A stretch of DNA of 26,892 nt from Planctomycetia bacterium (GTDB lineage: Bacteria; Planctomycetota; Planctomycetia; Pirellulales; UBA1268): the NCBI GenBank assembly GCA_009926295.1, contig RFPF01000012.1, forward strand, positions 1-26,892, read 5' to 3'. A program made the position numbers and the translations under genes. Each line of letters opens with the position of its first letter. The stretch's first letter is position 1. Positions 24,525-26,892 of this stretch are shown in pieces. Below the pieces are notes generated by a model that saw only the letters and a list, made by a program, of their open reading frames with translations, did not search any database and had not been told where the DNA came from.

Positions 24525-25388
24525 TCAAACACCGGCCGCCGAGGCGATCGCCTGCGGCTTGAGCGCCGGCAGGCGGATCGTGATCGCCGTGCCCTTGCCG
24601 GGGGCGCTTTCGACGCGGATGCGGCCCTTGTGCCCCTCCACGATCTCGCGGCAGGCGGTGAGCCCGAGGCCGCTGCCGCCCTTTCCCGTCTCGTCGGGGC
24701 CGGCCTTCGTGGAGAAGTGCGGCTCGAACATCCGGCGCATCACGTCCGGCGTCATCCCGCAGCCGGTGTCGCGCACCATCAGATCGACGCTGCCGAGCAG
24801 CGCGTCGTGCGCGAGCCGCAGGATCAGCCGACCGCCCTGCGGCATCGCCTGCCGCGCGTTGACGAGCAGGTTCAGGAGCACCTGCTGGATCTGGCCCGGG
24901 TTCGCCGACACGCTGGGCGCCGGGGCAAATTCTCGCTCGACCTGCACGCGATACTTCGTCATCTCCCGTTCGAGGAGCACGAGCACGTCTTCCACGAGCA
25001 GCTGCAGGTTGACCGGCTCCATGCGGGTCGCGCCGCCGCGAGCCATGCCGAGAACGCTCGCCGTGATCTTCGCCGCCCGTGTGCCGGCCGAGTGAATCCG
25101 CTCGAGAGCCTTGTCGCGGGTGGGCTGGTCGCGGTGCCTCAGGCCGAGTTTGGCATAGTTGAGGATCGTCGTGAGGGCATTGTTGAACTCGTGCGTCGTC
25201 GTGCCGAGCAGCTCGCCGAGCGTGGCCTCTTTCCGGGCCTCGAGCAGCTGGCGACGCAGGGCCGCGATCTCGGCGGCGTGCTTGAGCCTCGCCACCTCCA
25301 ACTGATGGCGCAAAACGGAGGCCTCGTCGCGATGCGGCGGGGTACACGCCGCGGCCTCGCCGGCTGTGTGGCCATCGCCCTCGACCAT
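24525..25388 (-). CDS. Small sensor-less histidine kinase
   Basis: This 287-residue kinase has no membrane span and no recognisable sensor domain. A Glu/Ala/Arg-rich helix, probably a coiled coil (about 22-58), leads into the H-box GTTTHEFNNALTTILNYAK with phospho-acceptor H66. The ATPase domain shows the N-box QVLLNLLVNARQAM (169-182), DTGCGM (207-212), FEPHFSTK (221-228) and GKGGSGLGLTACREIVEGH (235-253). It should autophosphorylate and pass phosphate to a response regulator, but no regulator gene is present in the window. The ATG at 25388 has GGGAG six bases upstream, which favours it over a GTG at 25421. It is 49 bases upstream of the FAD oxidoreductase on the same strand and may head that operon. 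The H-box THEFNN replaces the usual SHE.RT form, as in NtrB-like kinases. Confidence 0.92.
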   Translation of the reverse strand: MVEGDGHTAGEAAACTPPHRDEASVLRHQLEVARLKHAAEIAALRRQLLEARKEATLGELLGTTTHEFNNALTTILNYAKLGLRHRDQPTRDKALERIHSAGTRAAKITASVLGMARGGATRMEPVNLQLLVEDVLVLLEREMTKYRVQVEREFAPAPSVSANPGQIQQVLLNLLVNARQAMPQGGRLILRLAHDALLGSVDLMVRDTGCGMTPDVMRRMFEPHFSTKAGPDETGKGGSGLGLTACREIVEGHKGRIRVESAPGKGTAITIRLPALKPQAIASAAGV

Positions 25389-25582
25389 CGCTGACTCCCG
25401 AAAACGTTGCCGCGCAGGCACTTAGATCGCTTTTCGGTGTATCGGACGGGTTTCGCCTGCGATATAAAGGATGGTGCGCCGCACCCTTTCCGCCCCGCGA
25501 CCGTTTCATTTCAGCAGCGGAAGGTGCGGATGGCTAACCTGAGCGGACCGTGCCGGTGACGTCGACCCGTCGGAGGCTGTTC
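25389..25582. promoter_or_regulatory. Divergent intergenic region between histidine kinase and DUF1559 gene
   Basis: These 194 bases separate two divergent genes. An A/T-richer patch around 25460-25469 (GATATAAAGG) stands out from the GC-rich surroundings and could be a -10-like element on either strand. No matching -35 is clear. Both ends carry good ribosome binding sites: GGGAG on the minus strand (25395-25399) and GGAGG on the plus strand (25572-25576). Confidence 0.4.
25572..25576 (+). promoter_or_regulatory. Ribosome binding site of the DUF1559 gene
   Basis: GGAGG lies six bases before the ATG at 25583 and fixes that start over the in-frame GTG at 25550. Confidence 0.65.
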
Positions 25583-26365
25583 ATGATGCGATGTCTGGAA
25601 AGCGTGCGGATGGAGGGCGGCGCGGGGCGTCGGCCGCGAGGCCGCGCCGCATTCACCCTCGTCGAATTGCTCGTGGTGATCTCGATCATCGGCGTCCTGC
25701 TCGGATTGCTCCTCCCCGCCGTGCAGAACGCCCGCGAGGCGGCCCGCCGCATCTCGTGCAAGTCGAACCTCAAGCAGGTCGGCATCGCGTTCCAGATGTT
25801 CCTCGACAAGAAGACGCGGGGGCGGTTTCCCGTGGCGGCCCAGCAGCCCAGCTTCGAGGTGCTCAACTACCCGCTCAGCCGTCCGCTGCGGCAGAGCATC
25901 GTCTCGGCCCTCGGAGACTTCACGGAGGGGCGTCGTGAGGTGTTCCGCTGCCCGTCCGACACGGTGTATTTTCTCAAGTCCGGCACCGCCGCCGACGCGC
26001 TCACGACGGCCGTGTCCACGATCATGTCGGGGACCGACTCGGCCGCGAAGCAGGCGGTCTCGGAATACCAGTCGGTCGCCTACGAGGGGACCAGCTACGA
26101 GTATCCGACCCGGCGGCTCATCAACGAGACCGCCACGCCGCCGGTGGGCAAGACCCGCGAGGAGGCCCTCACGTCGCAACGGATGGGGGGCAACCTCGCG
26201 ACGTCGAAGCTGTGGGTGCTCTACGAGTTCGCACCCTTCCACCTGAGCGGATACTCCGCGTTTCTCGCCCCCGATATTTCCGATACCAACGAATTCGACG
26301 GGTGGACGCCCCCGGAAGGCGCCCGCAACTTCCTCTACTTCGACGGCCACGTCGAAAATCTCTGA
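25583..26365 (+). CDS. DUF1559 (prepilin-type) secreted protein
   Basis: This 260-residue protein begins with a positively charged leader (1-22) and a type IV prepilin-like segment FTLVELLVVISIIGVLLGLL (24-43), then LLPAVQNAREAARRISCKSNLKQ in the usual DUF1559 form. The globular part ends in NFLYFDGHVENL, the DG-containing close of these proteins. The residue just before the predicted cleavage point is alanine (RAA/FTLVE) where this family normally has glycine. The length is short for DUF1559 proteins, which are often 300-400 residues. Such proteins are present in many copies in planctomycetes and are thought to be pseudopilin-like; their function is poorly known. It has a good ribosome binding site and is followed after 21 bases by another gene on the same strand. 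Confidence 0.93.
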   Translation: MMRCLESVRMEGGAGRRPRGRAAFTLVELLVVISIIGVLLGLLLPAVQNAREAARRISCKSNLKQVGIAFQMFLDKKTRGRFPVAAQQPSFEVLNYPLSRPLRQSIVSALGDFTEGRREVFRCPSDTVYFLKSGTAADALTTAVSTIMSGTDSAAKQAVSEYQSVAYEGTSYEYPTRRLINETATPPVGKTREEALTSQRMGGNLATSKLWVLYEFAPFHLSGYSAFLAPDISDTNEFDGWTPPEGARNFLYFDGHVENL

Positions 26366-26386
26366 TACCCCGCGATGAGGTGCTAG

Positions 26387-26892
26387 ATGGCCACGGCTAC
26401 GATCCGCTCCTCACGGCTGAAGCCGTCCTCCGACGAGACGTCCAATCCTGCGCTCCGGTGGCTCGCCGGGCTCGCGCTGCTCGCCCTGGTGGCGTTTCTG
26501 GTCGCGTGGCTCGGGGGATGGATCCGCTTCACGACCGACCCCCGCATCGTGGAGATCAAAAAACTGCAGGATGAAGCCCGGCAGAAGTTCGCGGCCAACG
26601 GCGGCCCGCAGACGCTCGCCGAGGCGACGGAGGCGGTGACGGCGATGGCCACGATCCGGCAGAAGGTCGAAGCCCTGCCGCCGCACCTCAAGCCGCAGGC
26701 GGAGCGGAGCGGCGGGAGCATGTTTCGTTCGGCGATGCGGCAGCGGATCGACGCCTACTTCTCGCTCCCGCCGGACAAGCGACAGGCGGAACTCGACCGG
26801 CAGATCAAGCAGGAGGAGATGATGCGGAAGGCGTTCGAGACGGCGGGCCGGGTGGCCGGTCTGTTCGGCGGCGGTCCGCCGGGCGGGGGCGG
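26387..26892 (+). CDS. Unrecognised single-span membrane protein (partial, 3' end missing)
   Basis: The gene runs off the right end; 168 codons are visible. The ATG at 26387 has GAGG six bases upstream (26377-26380). Residues of about 24-46 form one hydrophobic span (LRWLAGLALLALVAFLVAWL), preceded by a basic, Ser/Thr-rich leader of 23 residues. The part after the span is charged and helical (EIKKLQDEARQKFAA, DKRQAELDRQIKQEEMM), likely coiled, and then becomes Gly/Pro-rich at the window edge. I recognise no family. It follows the DUF1559 gene closely and probably shares its transcript. Confidence 0.8.
   Translation, partial: MATATIRSSRLKPSSDETSNPALRWLAGLALLALVAFLVAWLGGWIRFTTDPRIVEIKKLQDEARQKFAANGGPQTLAEATEAVTAMATIRQKVEALPPHLKPQAERSGGSMFRSAMRQRIDAYFSLPPDKRQAELDRQIKQEEMMRKAFETAGRVAGLFGGGPPGGG

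Overview
The window is GC-rich, densely packed chromosomal DNA that looks like a planctomycete, probably of the Pirellulales type. The basis is a prepilin-type DUF1559 protein near the right end (a family strongly expanded in Planctomycetota), strong G/C preference at third codon positions, several polytopic TPR membrane proteins, and operons stitched together by 4-base ATGA/GTGA overlaps. Eighteen protein genes cover nearly everything. I see no tRNA, rRNA, CRISPR array, insertion sequence or phage gene, and no gene-free stretch over 300 bases.

Left block (1-5792). A minus-strand membrane/TPR protein of the TMTC/GT-C type runs off the left edge. Divergent from it is a three-gene plus-strand operon with overlapping ends: a family 2 glycosyltransferase, a 2-oxoglutarate/Fe(II) prolyl-hydroxylase-like oxygenase and a GT39-like membrane protein with a C-terminal TPR. 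It reads as a surface glycan or glycoprotein modification unit.

Central block (5849-18350). Two minus-strand genes (an ABC-2-type permease and a second TMTC-like TPR protein) diverge from a tight six-gene plus-strand operon. That operon holds three consecutive SPFH/band-7 proteins (HflK-like with an unusual seven-helix N-terminal membrane domain, HflC-like, and a second HflK-like), an ABC ATPase, a large ABC-2 permease with a roughly 200-residue soluble insert, and a membrane-anchored helical-repeat protein. No ftsH is present. The two permeases share the same signature region, so the single ATPase could serve both. This SPFH-plus-ABC assembly is the best candidate for an under-described system: perhaps an exporter embedded in a SPFH membrane cage, although the substrate is unknown.

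Right block (18370-25388, minus strand). A likely operon runs from a sensor-less histidine kinase through a UDP-galactopyranose-mutase-like FAD oxidoreductase and a YfhO-family membrane protein to a third TMTC-like TPR protein. The last three genes overlap by 4 bases at each junction and again suggest envelope glycan work.

Right edge (25583-26892, plus strand). A short DUF1559 pseudopilin-like protein is followed by an unrecognised single-span membrane protein cut by the window end. Functional statements rest on motif reading alone; no searches were run.
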